Shown one piece after another: positions 36,568 to 45,605 of a DNA stretch of 64,000 nucleotides. Below the pieces are notes generated by a model, which had not been told where the DNA came from, ran no database searches, and worked only from the letters and a program-made list of their open reading frames with translations. Origin of the DNA: Desulforhopalus vacuolatus (lineage in GTDB: Bacteria; Desulfobacterota; Desulfobulbia; Desulfobulbales; Desulfocapsaceae); assembly GCF_016918505.1 (NCBI RefSeq), contig NZ_JAFFPZ010000004.1, forward strand, positions 147,741 through 211,740. The letters are read 5' to 3'. The number at the start of each line of letters is the position of its first letter. Within the stretch, counting starts at the first letter, position 1. The position numbers and the translations under genes were made by a program.

Positions 36568-38847
36568 TCAGCCTTCCCGCTCCGGAATCGGTTTTCCATA
36601 ACCTTGAGGACGGGGACGTCCCCCCGCCGGAGCTCCTGGAGGACGACGCCCGTTCCCTGCCAGTTTGAGCACAATCTGGTTGGTGTTGTGCAGCCTCTTG
36701 GAAAGTGAGGCGAAGATATGACGGGAGACATCTGGATATTTCTCAATGAGATCCTCAAGCTTGTTCCCTGGATAGCGCTTCACTGTGCTTCGTCCCATAC
36801 TGATAATTGAAGCCGTCCGCTCTTCACCGGTGATGGCTGCCATTTCCCCGAAGTAATCACCCAGTTCTGTAATTTCAGCAATTTTTTTGCCGCCTTTGAC
36901 AACGGAAAGCCCGCCGCGAATTAATTTGAAAAAATCAATATCGGTATTGCCCTCACGAAGAATAATATCACCCTCTTCATAATGTTCCTCATCGGGGTTC
37001 ACAAGGTAGGCAGGCAGACTTTCTTTATAGGCTGTGGTACGGTGCAGGGCTTCTTCCACCGAGGTGATCCCCTGACGGACCTTTTCGAGCGCAGCCTCAC
37101 GCAGCGGTATCATTCCTTCTTTAACAGCCACCTTGCGCAGCTGATCTTCAGGAACACTGGCATTGATTGCTTTGCTGACCTCTTCAGTTATCTCCATCAA
37201 TTCAAAGAAACCAACCCGTCCCTTATAGCCAACGCCGTTACACTGCGTGCAGCCTTTGGGACCATAAATCTTCAGTGTGTCGAGTTCTTTTTCTTTGAAA
37301 CCAATATGAAGAAGCTCCTCTTTCTCATAGTGCACCTCCTGTTTGCAGTTGCTGCAGAGACGCCTGCCAAGACGCTGCGAAAGTACCATGGTGAGAGATG
37401 AGGCGAGCATGTAGGGAGGAATACCGATATCCACGAGACGGCCGATAGTCGCCGGGGAGTTGTTCGTGTGTAGAGTTGAGAAGACAAGGTGACCGGTCAT
37501 GGCGGCTCTGATGGCAATCTCAGCAGTATCGTAATCACGAATCTCACCAACCATGATGATGTCAGGGTCCTGACGAAGAAAGGCTTTAAGTGCAGCGGCG
37601 AAGGTCATCCCCACATCCTGCTGAACATTCACCTGGTTGATTCCCTTAAAGTTGAATTCCACCGGATCTTCTGCGGTAAGAATCTTGAGATCCTCGCTGT
37701 TCCTGGAGTTAAGCGCGGAGTAGAGAGTAACGGTTTTCCCGGAACCTGTCGGCCCGGTAACAAGAAGCAGCCCCTGGGAATTATTCAAACACCGCGTAAG
37801 CTTCTCAAAGGTCTCAGGTTCAAAACCGAGTTTGGTAAGGTCAACGCTGAGTGAGCTCTTATCCAGAATACGCATGACCACTGACTCCCCCCACAGAGTT
37901 GGGAGCGAAGAGACACGGAAATCAACGGAGCGGTTTTTGCCCATGCGCATCTTAATACGGCCGTCCTGAGGAATCCGGCGCTCGGTGATATCGAGTCTGG
38001 CAAGAATCTTCATCCGGGCAACGAGGGCATTTTTGATAGTCAGAGGCAGGTTCATCGACTTGAACAGCAAACCATCTTTACGATAACGCACCTGCATCGA
38101 CTTCTCATAGGGTTCGATGTGAATATCGGAGACACCGTCCTGAACAGCCTTGATAAGAATCCCGTTCACCAGTTTGATAATCGGTGCATCTGAAGCGTTG
38201 AACTGGTCTTCAAAAGCCACCTGATCACCCGAGTCGATCTCGAAATCATCGGCGGCCTCGGCCACGATGGATCCGAAGTCTTCTACCTCAGTAATCTCAT
38301 CCTCATCATCAATTTCGGCAGCTCGAAACCCGCCAAGCAGCGCTTTAGCCTCTTCTGAATCAATCTTGTAATGCTTGATACAGGCATCAATGATATCCTG
38401 TTCAAGGGACACACAGGCAGCGATATCCATGTGGACCGCCTCCTGCATCGCTTCAACGGCATGGATATCACACGGCTCTGCCATGGTCACCTGCAGCGTG
38501 TTACCGGTAATACGCAGGGGAAAGGCCATGTATTTTTTCGCCAGATCCCAGGGAAAGAGTTTCAGCACACTGGCAGAGGGCACTTCCCTGTCAAGAGTAA
38601 CCGGTGGAAAATTCTGACGGCTGAGGAAATTGAAAACGGTGTCATCGTCGATATAATCGAGACGACGGAGGATAGATCCGAGATGCCCCCCCTCGCGGTT
38701 AAGGATCTTCTTTGCCTCATCCATCTGCGAAGGGGTGATATAACCGGCCTTGCCGAGCATTTCACCAATTTTCAGTTTGCCCGCACCGGACTGGTCTCGT
38801 ACCACTCTTTTCCTTGGTCCCCGCTTTGCCCCTGCGTCGATTCCCAT
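36568..38847 (-). CDS. PilB/GspE-type ATPase with a C-terminal cyclic-nucleotide-binding domain
   Basis: 759 residues. N-terminal MshEN-like c-di-GMP-binding region (about 20-170), then the type II/IV secretion ATPase: Walker A VTGPTGSGKTVTLY near 360-373, Asp box MVGEIRD, HTNNSP, and the zinc CxxC pairs near 497 and 535. After the ATPase, about 615-735 is a CAP-like cNMP-binding domain (EGDIILREGNT, LGDYFGEMAAITGEERTA). Such domains bind cAMP or cGMP. A proline/arginine-rich tail ends the protein. No other pilus gene is in the window. Probably drives pilus extension or a related machine under dual nucleotide control. Confidence 0.9.
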   Translation of the reverse strand: MGIDAGAKRGPRKRVVRDQSGAGKLKIGEMLGKAGYITPSQMDEAKKILNREGGHLGSILRRLDYIDDDTVFNFLSRQNFPPVTLDREVPSASVLKLFPWDLAKKYMAFPLRITGNTLQVTMAEPCDIHAVEAMQEAVHMDIAACVSLEQDIIDACIKHYKIDSEEAKALLGGFRAAEIDDEDEITEVEDFGSIVAEAADDFEIDSGDQVAFEDQFNASDAPIIKLVNGILIKAVQDGVSDIHIEPYEKSMQVRYRKDGLLFKSMNLPLTIKNALVARMKILARLDITERRIPQDGRIKMRMGKNRSVDFRVSSLPTLWGESVVMRILDKSSLSVDLTKLGFEPETFEKLTRCLNNSQGLLLVTGPTGSGKTVTLYSALNSRNSEDLKILTAEDPVEFNFKGINQVNVQQDVGMTFAAALKAFLRQDPDIIMVGEIRDYDTAEIAIRAAMTGHLVFSTLHTNNSPATIGRLVDIGIPPYMLASSLTMVLSQRLGRRLCSNCKQEVHYEKEELLHIGFKEKELDTLKIYGPKGCTQCNGVGYKGRVGFFELMEITEEVSKAINASVPEDQLRKVAVKEGMIPLREAALEKVRQGITSVEEALHRTTAYKESLPAYLVNPDEEHYEEGDIILREGNTDIDFFKLIRGGLSVVKGGKKIAEITELGDYFGEMAAITGEERTASIISMGRSTVKRYPGNKLEDLIEKYPDVSRHIFASLSKRLHNTNQIVLKLAGNGRRPPGAPAGGRPRPQGYGKPIPEREG

Positions 38848-39053
38848 ATCATTTTATCCATGTAAAAATTTTCGGCAGTTCTGCTTCGCATACAGTCAGC
38901 CTTTTCGGTCCAAACTGTTTCAAAATACCCATACTCAAAGAGCATTGCTTTATTTTTTCAGGAAAATCCTTATGTTTATTCAGAAAAAAGGAGCGATAAT
39001 CTTCTTTTTTTTAAAAAAAACTAATACTGAAAGTATACCCGCAGCACAAAAAA

Positions 39054-39088
39054 AAATCTTCTCTTTTTCTAAAAAAAAGAGAAGATTT
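39054..39088 (-). terminator. Terminator after nifS
   Basis: A perfect 15-bp AT-rich stem (39054-39068 with 39074-39088), with A- and T-runs on both sides, 42 nt past the nifS stop. It could act in both directions. 38848-39053 otherwise holds only low-complexity A/T tracts and a weak remnant of a dispersed repeat (about 38905-38945). Confidence 0.75.
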
Positions 39089-39129
39089 CTAATAAAAAAG
39101 GATTCATTTTTACCGTTTCATTGTCTCCT

Positions 39130-40308
39130 TCAACCGTTCCAGAACGGTGATAAATCCCGCAGCGTCTCAATAATGCCAGGCATTTTTTCCAACACGAAAT
39201 CAATTTCTTCCTCAGTATTATATGTACTCAGAGAAAATCGCACTGAGCCGTGAGCCGCCGTAAAAGGCACGTCCATGGCCCGCAATACATGGGATGGCTC
39301 AAGGGAACCGGAGGTACAGGCAGATCCGGAGGAGGCACAGATATTATAAAGGTTCATATGCAGCAGAATCGCTTCTCCCTCCACCATCTCAAAGCTGATA
39401 TTGGTGGTATTCGGCAGGCGGTTCTCCCGATCACCGTTGAGAATTGATTTCGGGACAGACTGCAACAGCCCTGCTTCGAGACTATCACGCAGAGCCTTCA
39501 CCCTCGTATTTTCCTCTTCCATACGGGCTCCGGCCATTTCACAGGCTTTGCCAAGAGCAACAATAGAGGCGACATTCTCCGTACCCCCGCGGCGTCCGCC
39601 CTCCTGATGACCACCGGTAAGAAACGGTACATAAGGTGTTCCCCTGCGTACATAAAGGATCCCGGTCCCCTTTGGTGCGTGCAGTTTATGGCCGGACATG
39701 GAGAGGAAATCGACATCAAGTTCAGCCAGATTTATCGGCACCTTGCCCACTGCCTGTACAGAGTCCGTGTGGAAGAGGATGCCGCGCTTCTTTGCCATCT
39801 GCGCCATCTCTTTAACAGGATAGATATTACCGGTTTCGTTGTTGGCCCACATCATCGAGACGATGGCGGTATCATCACTGAGCGCGTCTTCGTACTCTTG
39901 CAGATCAATCCTCCCGGTGCTGTCCACCTTGAGAGCTGTGACCCGATACCTGCGCCCGGTCATCACCTCAAGATTCTCACTGAGGTTTAGGATTGCCGGA
40001 TGTTCCACCTTGCTGGTGATAATATGACGCTTTTCAGGAAAGGAGCGCAACGCGGAGAGCACAGCGGTGGAGTCACTTTCGGTACCACAGGAGGTAAATA
40101 TAATCTCATCGGGATATGCACCAAGCAGGGTTGCCACCTGCTGTCGCGCTTTCTCCAACGCGTTCCCCACCTGTCCGCCGAAAGTATGCATGGAAGAGGG
40201 GTTACCGTACAATTCGGTGAGATAAGGCGTCATCGCCTCGAAGACTTCAGGAGCAACCTGTGTTGTTGCATTGTTGTCCATATAGATAACGGGGTAATCA
40301 GCCATCAC
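39130..40308 (-). CDS. nifS: Cysteine desulfurase NifS
   Basis: 392-residue PLP enzyme that takes sulfur from cysteine for Fe-S clusters. The N-terminal VIYMDNNATTQVAPEVFEAM, the PLP lysine in MSGHKLHAPKGTG, and the active-site loop ASSGSACTSG (catalytic Cys) are present, with HVLRAM typical of NifS/IscS. Overlaps nifU by 4 nt, an operon arrangement. No nitrogenase genes in the window, so it most likely serves general cluster assembly, as in many epsilon- and delta-type anaerobes. Confidence 0.95.
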   Translation of the reverse strand: MMADYPVIYMDNNATTQVAPEVFEAMTPYLTELYGNPSSMHTFGGQVGNALEKARQQVATLLGAYPDEIIFTSCGTESDSTAVLSALRSFPEKRHIITSKVEHPAILNLSENLEVMTGRRYRVTALKVDSTGRIDLQEYEDALSDDTAIVSMMWANNETGNIYPVKEMAQMAKKRGILFHTDSVQAVGKVPINLAELDVDFLSMSGHKLHAPKGTGILYVRRGTPYVPFLTGGHQEGGRRGGTENVASIVALGKACEMAGARMEEENTRVKALRDSLEAGLLQSVPKSILNGDRENRLPNTTNISFEMVEGEAILLHMNLYNICASSGSACTSGSLEPSHVLRAMDVPFTAAHGSVRFSLSTYNTEEEIDFVLEKMPGIIETLRDLSPFWNG

Positions 40309-41129
40309 TTCTCCTCCTCAACAAAGAGTGTGTTGAGTACCTTTTCACGGAGCTTAAGCTCCACCAGTTCTCTTATGGTCGCACCGGAACTGTCGCTGGT
40401 GCCACTCAGGGAAACAATAACAGTATCGCCATCGACATCCACCAGCTCAATGTCCCCGCCATCTTTCTTCAGGCCGGGACGAACCTCACTCTCAAGAACC
40501 TCTTCAATCTTTTTGATCTTCTGCAGAGCAGTCATTCTCTTTTTGGGCATCGGCACCACGGGAATGGGCTCGACCTCATTGAGGGTCTCATTGAGGATTT
40601 CCTGCAGGCGTCCGAGGCATTTTTCACAGCCTCCGCCCGCCTTGGTGAAATTGGTAATATCCTCTACACTGCGCAAATGGCTCTCAGTGACAGCCCGTTT
40701 TATCTCCACATCGGTAACGCCAAAACATTCACAGACCACTTCTCCCTCGACAGCGGGCAGCGGCACGCCGCGATAGTCGGCAATGGCAGCTTCCAGAGCC
40801 TCTCTGCCCATTACCGAGCAGTGCATCTTCTCTTTCGGCAGCCCGCCAAGGGCTGCGGCAATATCTTCATTGGTAATTTTCGCTGCCTCATCCACCCGCA
40901 GCCCCCTCACCATTTCGGTGAGAATGGAAGAAGAGGCAATGGCAGAGGCACAGCCAAAGGTCTTGAATTTTGCATCGGTGATAACATTATTTTCTATCTT
41001 CAGGGTGAGCTTGAGCGCGTCACCGCAGGAGAGAGAACCAACATCACCGGTTCCGCTGGGGTTTTTAATTTCGCCGACATTCTGCGGCTGAAGAAAGTGC
41101 TGCTGCACTTTATCTGTATATTCCCACAT
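40305..41129 (-). CDS. nifU: Fe-S scaffold NifU with degenerate C-terminal domain
   Basis: 274 residues with the three NifU parts. The IscU-like domain has Cys35 (SCGD), Cys60 and Cys104; the central BFD-type [2Fe-2S] domain has Cys133, Cys135, Cys168 and Cys171. The C-terminal Nfu domain (about 205-270) is recognisable by RPGLKKDGGDIELV, but where the CxxC should be it reads LSGTSDSSGATI, so no cysteine remains after residue 171. The loop also seems about three residues shorter than usual. The second scaffold site is therefore probably lost. Starts with ATG at 41129; nifS follows. Confidence 0.94.
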   Translation of the reverse strand: MWEYTDKVQQHFLQPQNVGEIKNPSGTGDVGSLSCGDALKLTLKIENNVITDAKFKTFGCASAIASSSILTEMVRGLRVDEAAKITNEDIAAALGGLPKEKMHCSVMGREALEAAIADYRGVPLPAVEGEVVCECFGVTDVEIKRAVTESHLRSVEDITNFTKAGGGCEKCLGRLQEILNETLNEVEPIPVVPMPKKRMTALQKIKKIEEVLESEVRPGLKKDGGDIELVDVDGDTVIVSLSGTSDSSGATIRELVELKLREKVLNTLFVEEEK

Positions 41130-41388
41130 AGTATACTCCCTGGAATTGACGGATATGACGTATATAACGGCAGAAAGACTGCACTTTACAGTTTCTGTCA
41201 GATTGCCTTTATTTCAAGATTTTCTGCAAATTGCCCATGACCCTTTTCAGGCGAACAGGCACAATACTAATTGCTTGAACAAAAATCAAATCTGAAAGAT
41301 TATTCACGGGACCCAGGAACCCTGCAGGAACAGGATTGAAAATTTTGAATTCTCCCCGCCACCTTCCCCGCCACGTTCACAACAGAGC

Positions 41389-43104
41389 TTACTCCACCAA
41401 ACCTGCCTCTCTGAGCAGATCCGTTGCCGCGTCCATCAACTCCGCCGTTCCCTCTGAAGTGCGGCTCTCCACATAAAAACGAACCTTGGGTTCCGTCCCT
41501 GAAGGACGAATCATCAGCCAGGAACCGTCCTCAAAAACAAATTTATGACCGTCGAGAGTAATAACGTCCTTCACCCGGCGCGGGATACCGCCAACCTGTA
41601 TCTCGCTGCCCACTCCATATTTATCCAGCCGGGCCAGCTTGTTCTGCAGCTCTGGACCCATTACCAGCACATCGAGGCCACCCTTGGTAGGCAGATACTG
41701 ACCATACTCCGACTCAATATCCCGCAGATACCCGCCGAGATTTTTTCCACTGCTCTGCACCATGGCCAGCGCCAGCAGCAGGCCGATATAGGCATCCTTT
41801 TCCGCCGTGTGCCCAAGGATGGAGATACCATCAGACTCTTCAAAATAGACCAGCGCTTCACCGATCACCGGCTTGAAATTTTTGAAACCCACTGCCGGTT
41901 CATAGACCTTTTCTCCAAGGCCGGCGGCAATGCCATTGGCAAGATTGGATGTGGCGACGGTCTTGGCGACCAGTCCATGCAGACCCTTCTTCTCGTGGAG
42001 AAAGTAGTAGGCCATCGCACCAAAGTGATTCATGGTGATCTCGGTTTCCCCGTCGGAGAAACGAATGCGGTCGCCATCGGGGTCAATAATTGCACCGATC
42101 TTCAATTTCTCCGGCCGGCTCATCAGCAGCTCATTCACTGCCTTGAGATTAATCATGGAGGGTTCTGGAGCCACACCACCGAAGGTGACGTTGGCCTCGG
42201 CACGCAGATGGGCAAATGAGGGAGCAGTATCACCGCCCTCGGCACCATACAACCGTTTGATATGCTGACGACTGGCGCCATGCACACTGTCTACCGCGAG
42301 AAAGAGATCAGGATTGTTGCGGGCGGCGCGGGTAATCTCGTAGAGATCAAGATGGTGTTTTGACTCTCCCTTCTCCACCTCCTGCAGCCAGCTGGCAAAG
42401 GAATCAATTACCTGCACGCTGTCATGAGCCAGCAGTCTGGTTATGCTCCACAGTTCCGGAGCGGGTTCCTGCAGCTCACTTTCCACAATCTCCCGGGCAT
42501 ACGCGGTAAGCTTTTCGGTAAGCTCAGTGGCTGCCGCACCCGCGTCGGCAGCGTTATATTTGAACCCACCGTAATCAAGCGGATTGTGAGAGGGTGTTAA
42601 ATTGATGGAGAAAGAGAGCTTTTGCTGTTCCACCACCGCAGAAAGAACACCAGTAGTCGTCTCCCCTGCATAATAGACCGCAAAGCCAGCCTCGGCCAAT
42701 TCTCTCGCAGCCTGGATGGCAAGAACCTCACCTCCAAAACGACTGTCATGACCGATCACACACCCGTGCCTCCGTGCCTCGGCAAGACTGGCAACACCGA
42801 GGAGTGCGGGAAGATTGGGGAAATTATCCATTTCACTGTAGAGACGAATTACGGCACGGGTTACCTGAGTGACACTCTTCACCGTCAAATCTCTGCCAAG
42901 CAGACCGCGCCAACCAGAAGTCCCGAATTTCACGGGAGTGCGCGGCGCTGAGGTATTCGTTTTTATCTCATCAAGCAGAAGGTCATATACTTCAGAAAGG
43001 AGGCGGGCCCGCTGCGGATCGTCACCGGCAAGAAGGGTTCGGATCATCCCAAAATAATCGTTGTCAGCGTGGTTTTCGTGTACAGTAAAGTGGTCTATGA
43101 GCAT
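41389..43104 (-). CDS. Phosphoglucomutase/phosphomannomutase
   Basis: 571-residue alpha-D-phosphohexomutase. The phosphoserine loop TPSHNP is near 176, the metal loop DPDGDRIRFSD near 338, and the C-terminal phosphate-binding RPSGTEPKVRF near 527; the GTSGWRG N-terminal motif is present. Interconverts glucose-1- and 6-phosphate and perhaps mannose forms. The ATG at 43104 has GAGGAG directly upstream, overlapping the stop of the Trm112-like gene. A longer frame to 43149 would overlap that gene and is rejected. Confidence 0.93.
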   Translation of the reverse strand: MLIDHFTVHENHADNDYFGMIRTLLAGDDPQRARLLSEVYDLLLDEIKTNTSAPRTPVKFGTSGWRGLLGRDLTVKSVTQVTRAVIRLYSEMDNFPNLPALLGVASLAEARRHGCVIGHDSRFGGEVLAIQAARELAEAGFAVYYAGETTTGVLSAVVEQQKLSFSINLTPSHNPLDYGGFKYNAADAGAAATELTEKLTAYAREIVESELQEPAPELWSITRLLAHDSVQVIDSFASWLQEVEKGESKHHLDLYEITRAARNNPDLFLAVDSVHGASRQHIKRLYGAEGGDTAPSFAHLRAEANVTFGGVAPEPSMINLKAVNELLMSRPEKLKIGAIIDPDGDRIRFSDGETEITMNHFGAMAYYFLHEKKGLHGLVAKTVATSNLANGIAAGLGEKVYEPAVGFKNFKPVIGEALVYFEESDGISILGHTAEKDAYIGLLLALAMVQSSGKNLGGYLRDIESEYGQYLPTKGGLDVLVMGPELQNKLARLDKYGVGSEIQVGGIPRRVKDVITLDGHKFVFEDGSWLMIRPSGTEPKVRFYVESRTSEGTAELMDAATDLLREAGLVE

Positions 43105-43114
43105 GGAAGTCTCC

Positions 43115-43288
43115 TCAGTTGTCGGCAACATCGAGTTTTTTGGCTTCATCCACCAGCATTATCGGAATGTCGTCCTTTATCTCATACAAAAGGTGGCACT
43201 TCTCACAAATCAATCCACCTTCTTTCTCCTTCACCGGCCCTCTGCACTGTGGGCAGGCGAGGATATCAAGCAGTTCCTGTTTTAACAT
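43115..43288 (-). CDS. Trm112/YcaR-like zinc-ribbon mini-protein
   Basis: 57 residues, MLKQELLDILACPQCRGPVK at the N-terminus, then ICEKCHLLYEIKDDIPIML. The CPxC...CxxC ribbon and the YPI/DDIPIML end are hallmarks of the Trm112-like (UPF0434) family. Eukaryotic Trm112 activates methyltransferases; bacterial copies lie beside lpxK or kdsB. AAGGGG precedes two adjacent ATGs (43291 and 43288). The stop is 10 nt before the phosphohexomutase start, so the two are coupled. Confidence 0.9.
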   Translation of the reverse strand: MLKQELLDILACPQCRGPVKEKEGGLICEKCHLLYEIKDDIPIMLVDEAKKLDVADN

Positions 43289-43431
43289 CATATTCCCCTT
43301 TTGCTCTTTTCACGTTATATTGGCCACCTGTAATTTTGCGGACTTTTATTATCTTCGGAAAGCGGAGAGCGATGCACACTCCCTTTCCGTTTTCATACTA
43401 ACACAAATGACACAAATTTCTGGAGCGTAAA

Positions 43432-44241
43432 ATGACCAAACATATTGGTTTTATCGGCAGTGGACAGATGGCAGAGGCACTGATTCGCGGGATTCTTACC
43501 GCCAAACTGTATACCTCCTCCCAGATTCACGCCACCGACCCAAACGAAACCCGGCGTCGGTACCTGCATGACACTTATGACATCACAGTCAGCGATGATA
43601 ACGAGACGGTACTGCGCTGTGATTATATTATCCTTGCAGTGAAACCACAGCACATGGAGGAGGCTCTGCTCACCATCCGCGACAACCTCACCCCCGACCA
43701 CCTGCTGATCACCATCGCCGCTGGCCTGCCCCTCTCCTTTTATGCACAGAAAACCGGCCGCAATAATCTGCGAATAATCAGGGTAATGCCCAACACTCCC
43801 GCGCTGCTTCTCGCCGGAGCCTCGGCACTCGCACCCAATGGCAACGCAACCAGCCATGACATGAACACGGCCCTGGACATCTTGAATGCAGTCGGCACCA
43901 CCGTGGTCATTGAAGAGCATCAACTTGATGCCGTCACAGGTCTGAGTGGTTCCGGACCGACCTACGTCTACAGCTTTATTGATGGTCTGATTTCTGCCGG
44001 AGTGGAGCAGGGGCTGCCTCTCGCAATATCAGAAAAACTGGTTCTGCAAACCGTTGAGGGAGCGCTGAAAATGGTTCGGGAAACCGGAGAACATCCCGCC
44101 AGACTGACCACCCGGGTAACCTCTCCCGGCGGAACTGCCATTGCGGGAGTGCACGTGCTGAAGAGAGCCGGCTTTGAAGGTATCTTAATGGACTGCGTTG
44201 CGGCTGCCACCAAACGCTCAAAAGAACTCGGAAACAGCTGA
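43432..44241 (+). CDS. proC: Pyrroline-5-carboxylate reductase
   Basis: 269 residues, last step of proline synthesis. The N-terminal Rossmann motif IGFIGSGQMAEALIRG, AVKPQH, RVMPNTPALLLAGASAL, and TGLSGSGPTYVYSFI with the C-terminal TSPGGTAIAGVHVL are all standard. Stop and the nadK start overlap (TGATG), so the two are translated together. Divergent from the Trm112-like gene with 143 bp between. Confidence 0.96.
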   Translation: MTKHIGFIGSGQMAEALIRGILTAKLYTSSQIHATDPNETRRRYLHDTYDITVSDDNETVLRCDYIILAVKPQHMEEALLTIRDNLTPDHLLITIAAGLPLSFYAQKTGRNNLRIIRVMPNTPALLLAGASALAPNGNATSHDMNTALDILNAVGTTVVIEEHQLDAVTGLSGSGPTYVYSFIDGLISAGVEQGLPLAISEKLVLQTVEGALKMVRETGEHPARLTTRVTSPGGTAIAGVHVLKRAGFEGILMDCVAAATKRSKELGNS

Positions 44242-45134
44242 TGGAGATACCTGTGGAATCCTCCGTTGATACCTCTCGCTGTCCAGGGTTTCGCTGTGAG
44301 AAACGACTGATCCTGAGCCAGGTCGCAATTATCACCAAGCCTGGAAATACGCCTTCCGCTCACTACGCGGAAGTGCTCAGCGGCTGGTTGAAAAACCGGG
44401 GTGTTGATTCAGTACGGGAAGAGATCAATGAAAACATTGATATGGTGATTGTCCTCGGCGGGGATGGAACCCTCCTCCATATCGCCGATCAGGCCGCCCA
44501 TCACGGAATCCCCGTACTGGGTATCAATTTCGGCAATCTCGGTTTTCTCAGTGACATCACTGAGGAGGAGGCATTTACCGCACTGGAAAGAGTCCTCAAT
44601 GGAGAGATTATTATTGAGAATCGGCAGATGCTGGCCTGCCGATTGATCACCGCCGAGGGGGAAAGCGAGGTGTGTCACTGTTTGAATGATATCGTTATAG
44701 CCAAAAACGTTCTCGCCCGTCTGCTTACCCTCGCCACCACGGCCGACGGCAAACTGCTCAACACCTATCGGGCTGACGGTCTGATCATTTCCACCCCGTC
44801 AGGCTCCACAGCCTGGAACCTTTCCGCCGGTGGGCCGCTGGTCTATCCGGGACTGGCGACCACAGTCATCACGCCTATCTGCCCCTTTATGCTCAGCTCA
44901 CGGCCGATAATTCTGCCCGCAGCCAAGCGCCTGCACATAACCCTCAAAGCGGATATTGAGCGTGACGCCGCCCAGGTAATAATGGACGGCCGCGCCCGCA
45001 TGGAGATCAGCAACGGCGATACTCTTGAGATCTGCACAGCGAGTCAGCCGCTGCAACTGGTAGTCACCTCTACCCGCGACTGGTTCTCCATCCTTCGCAG
45101 TAAACTGCACTGGGGAGAGGGGCGGGAAAAATAG
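44241..45134 (+). CDS. nadK: NAD kinase
   Basis: 297 residues, phosphorylates NAD to NADP. The GGDGT motif (VLGGDGTLLHIA) near 72-82, INFGNLGFLSDI, the second conserved block GLIISTPSGSTAWNLSAGGPL and the C-terminal ATP-grasp-like PICPFMLSSRPII are present. About 25 extra N-terminal residues precede the usual QVAIITKPGN start; an alternative start further in is possible. Coupled to proC. Downstream is a long mosaic repeat. Confidence 0.95.
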   Translation: MEIPVESSVDTSRCPGFRCEKRLILSQVAIITKPGNTPSAHYAEVLSGWLKNRGVDSVREEINENIDMVIVLGGDGTLLHIADQAAHHGIPVLGINFGNLGFLSDITEEEAFTALERVLNGEIIIENRQMLACRLITAEGESEVCHCLNDIVIAKNVLARLLTLATTADGKLLNTYRADGLIISTPSGSTAWNLSAGGPLVYPGLATTVITPICPFMLSSRPIILPAAKRLHITLKADIERDAAQVIMDGRARMEISNGDTLEICTASQPLQLVVTSTRDWFSILRSKLHWGEGREK

Positions 45135-45139
45135 AATTT

Positions 45140-45600
45140 TCATTTTCTATTGGCGAGTTTAAAGGCAGGGGGACGGGAGACAGGAGACGGGAGACAGGGA
45201 AAAAACTTTAAAAAAAGATTTTAAAATTAAACAGAAAATTGCTACCAGTTTATCCCATGCGTTACCATTCATACCACCGTTATCGTTACGTTTATCGTCA
45301 CGGTGTAGACAAGGCATGCCTTGTCTCTACAACACCATTGCTGGAATCACCGTTGTGCCAATTTTTCACCAATGATGATGTAATGCCAATCACATTTTTT
45401 ACTGACCCAAAAACACGACAGGACAAACAGGGTGATACATTAATTTCTTTGCAGAAACGTCTGTTGTGAGATGAGCTACCTGTTGTGCTGAAGACGCCCA
45501 AATTGGGCGTCTCTACAAAAACCTTTTGCTTTTGCTTTTTCCTGTCTCCTGTCTCCCGTCTCCTTTCTCCTGCTTTTGCCTTCCTTCGTGTTCCCTTCCG
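45140..45600. repeat. Mosaic repeat between nadK and the NtrC-type regulator
   Basis: Fills the convergent gap. Modules: CATTTTCTATTGGCGAGTTT with the polypurine GACGGGAGACAGGGAAAAA; about 45205-45380 is the inverted partner of 17770-17950, including the palindrome at 45305-45330; TTGTGAGATGAGCTACCTGT and the hairpin GACGCCCAAATTGGGCGTCT near 45493-45513, shared with 53458, 53597 and 53877; a polypyrimidine tail. No gene. Confidence 0.83.
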
Positions 45601-45605
45601 GCGAC

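Noticed and set aside
39130..41129. nifU-nifS as part of a nitrogen-fixation cluster
   Set aside because: No nifHDK, nifB, nifE or nifN lies nearby. These two genes serve general Fe-S assembly in many anaerobes.
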